A stretch of 64,000 bases of DNA from Thermococcus sp. SY098 (lineage in GTDB: Archaea > Methanobacteriota_B > Thermococci > Thermococcales > Thermococcaceae): assembly GCF_035621495.1 (NCBI RefSeq), contig NZ_CP141821.1, forward strand, positions 1,268,760-1,332,759, written 5' to 3'. Within the stretch, counting starts at the first letter, position 1; each line of letters begins with the position of its first letter. The position numbers and the translations under genes are program-made. Shown one piece after another: positions 63,899 to 64,000 of this stretch. Under the pieces are notes generated by a model that was given only the letters and a program-made list of their open reading frames with translations, searched no databases and was not told the origin of the DNA.

Positions 63899-64000
63899 TG
63901 GTGGGGGCGCGGGGATTTGAACCCCGGTCCGCGGGTTTCTCCGGGTCAGAGCTCCAAAGGCTCATCCCCAATCAGCAAACCCGCCTGTCTTCACACCTCT
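63899..64000 (-). tRNA. tRNA-Trp(CCA): 3' exon and box C/D guide intron (5' end outside window)
   Basis: On the minus strand the 3' part of a tRNA is visible: AAACCCGC (anticodon-stem 3' side), a short variable loop, CGGGG-TTCAAAT-CCCCG (T arm), the acceptor strand CGCCCCC, A73 and an encoded CCA ending at 63899. The D arm, anticodon and 5' acceptor lie beyond the window. Between them is an intron of at least 60 bases carrying D' (CTGA, 63972-63975), a weak C', a 12-base guide and D (CTGA, 63946-63949). Its D guide would pair over CCAAA and point at C34, its D' guide at C39 of the 3' exon. Such an intron is the mark of archaeal tRNA-Trp. Confidence 0.82.

Noticed and set aside
63934-64000. 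tRNA-Ser(GCT) reading of the partial tRNA
   Set aside because: A GCT triplet can be placed in a loop, but the variable region is only about five bases, which excludes tRNA-Ser; the intron guide boxes fit tRNA-Trp.

Overview
The window is a chromosomal segment of a low-G+C hyperthermophilic euryarchaeon of the order Thermococcales, most likely a Thermococcus or close relative such as Palaeococcus. The reasons are GGTGA/GGTGG Shine-Dalgarno sequences before most starts, TATA-type archaeal promoters, a CGP-CTERM surface anchor (a Thermococcaceae signature), a DUF257 pair, and a set of archaeal genes (Kae1, archaeosine synthase, CDP-archaeol synthase, SFM1-type SPOUT protein, DUF531, DUF63, box C/D guide RNAs). 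Gene density is high and many neighbours overlap by a few bases. Starts were usually moved inward from the longest ORF to the codon with a properly spaced Shine-Dalgarno.

Layout. 1-3697: biotin uptake (bioY cut by the window edge, ECF ATPase and EcfT) with a secreted ThuA-like protein between. 3689-6885: a degenerate RecA-fold protein, a small membrane-protein gene split by a TnpB element that also carries a ribbon-helix-helix gene, and a DUF63 membrane protein. 6882-11052: Ski2-like helicase, Lrp regulator, upp and a cupin. 11121-15027: a phosphoesterase lipoprotein, a 54-residue Glu/Trp protein, and a PiT phosphate permease with its PhoU-like partner. 15040-18348: a RAM-domain protein, a small kinase, a membrane protein and an S9 peptidase. 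18362-25463: a solitary type IIG restriction-modification protein, a methyltransferase, a VapBC-type pair, a dipeptidase and a TPR protein. 25547-29369: a DUF531 protein, signal peptidase, a tract with two convergent box C/D RNA candidates, a lipoate ligase with a radical-SAM protein, an SFM1-like protein and a DUF2103 protein. 29466-36430: a PEGA-domain secreted protein, arcS, a coiled-coil protein, carbamate kinase, an FAD oxidoreductase and coaD. 36501-43564: a CGP-CTERM protein, an ADP-forming acyl-CoA synthetase subunit, a flavin reductase-like protein, two DUF257 paralogues (one frameshifted), kae1, DUF835 and NAD kinase. 43533-47322: a Trm112-like protein, a flippase-like membrane protein, an NSUN6-type methyltransferase, an unknown and an LEA-like protein. 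47392-53232: an RND exporter with a giant CARDB-repeat surface protein, separated by a perfect 24-bp palindrome from a divergent RAM protein/GbsR-type regulator operon. 53266-59274: carS, a MoaD/ThiF pair, a lipoprotein, a TrkA/TrkH potassium system and moaE. 59388-64000: a SPASM protein without radical-SAM cysteines, a double-HTH regulator, an adenosine-specific kinase, an LEA-like protein, an ITPase, an Lrp regulator, a third box C/D RNA candidate, and the 3' exon plus guide-RNA intron of tRNA-Trp.

The genes are mainly housekeeping: cofactor acquisition (biotin, lipoate, molybdopterin, CoA), RNA modification (ArcS, Kae1, NSUN6-like, Trm112-like, C/D RNAs), ion and phosphate uptake, and cell-surface proteins. 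The accessory parts are the TnpB element, the type IIG enzyme (visibly G+C-richer than its surroundings in its middle) and the toxin-antitoxin pair. The most interesting items are the TnpB element with its split target gene, the Glu/Trp protein, the palindromic operator of the exporter operon, the dead radical-SAM/SPASM protein, the guide-RNA cluster and the frameshifted DUF257 gene.
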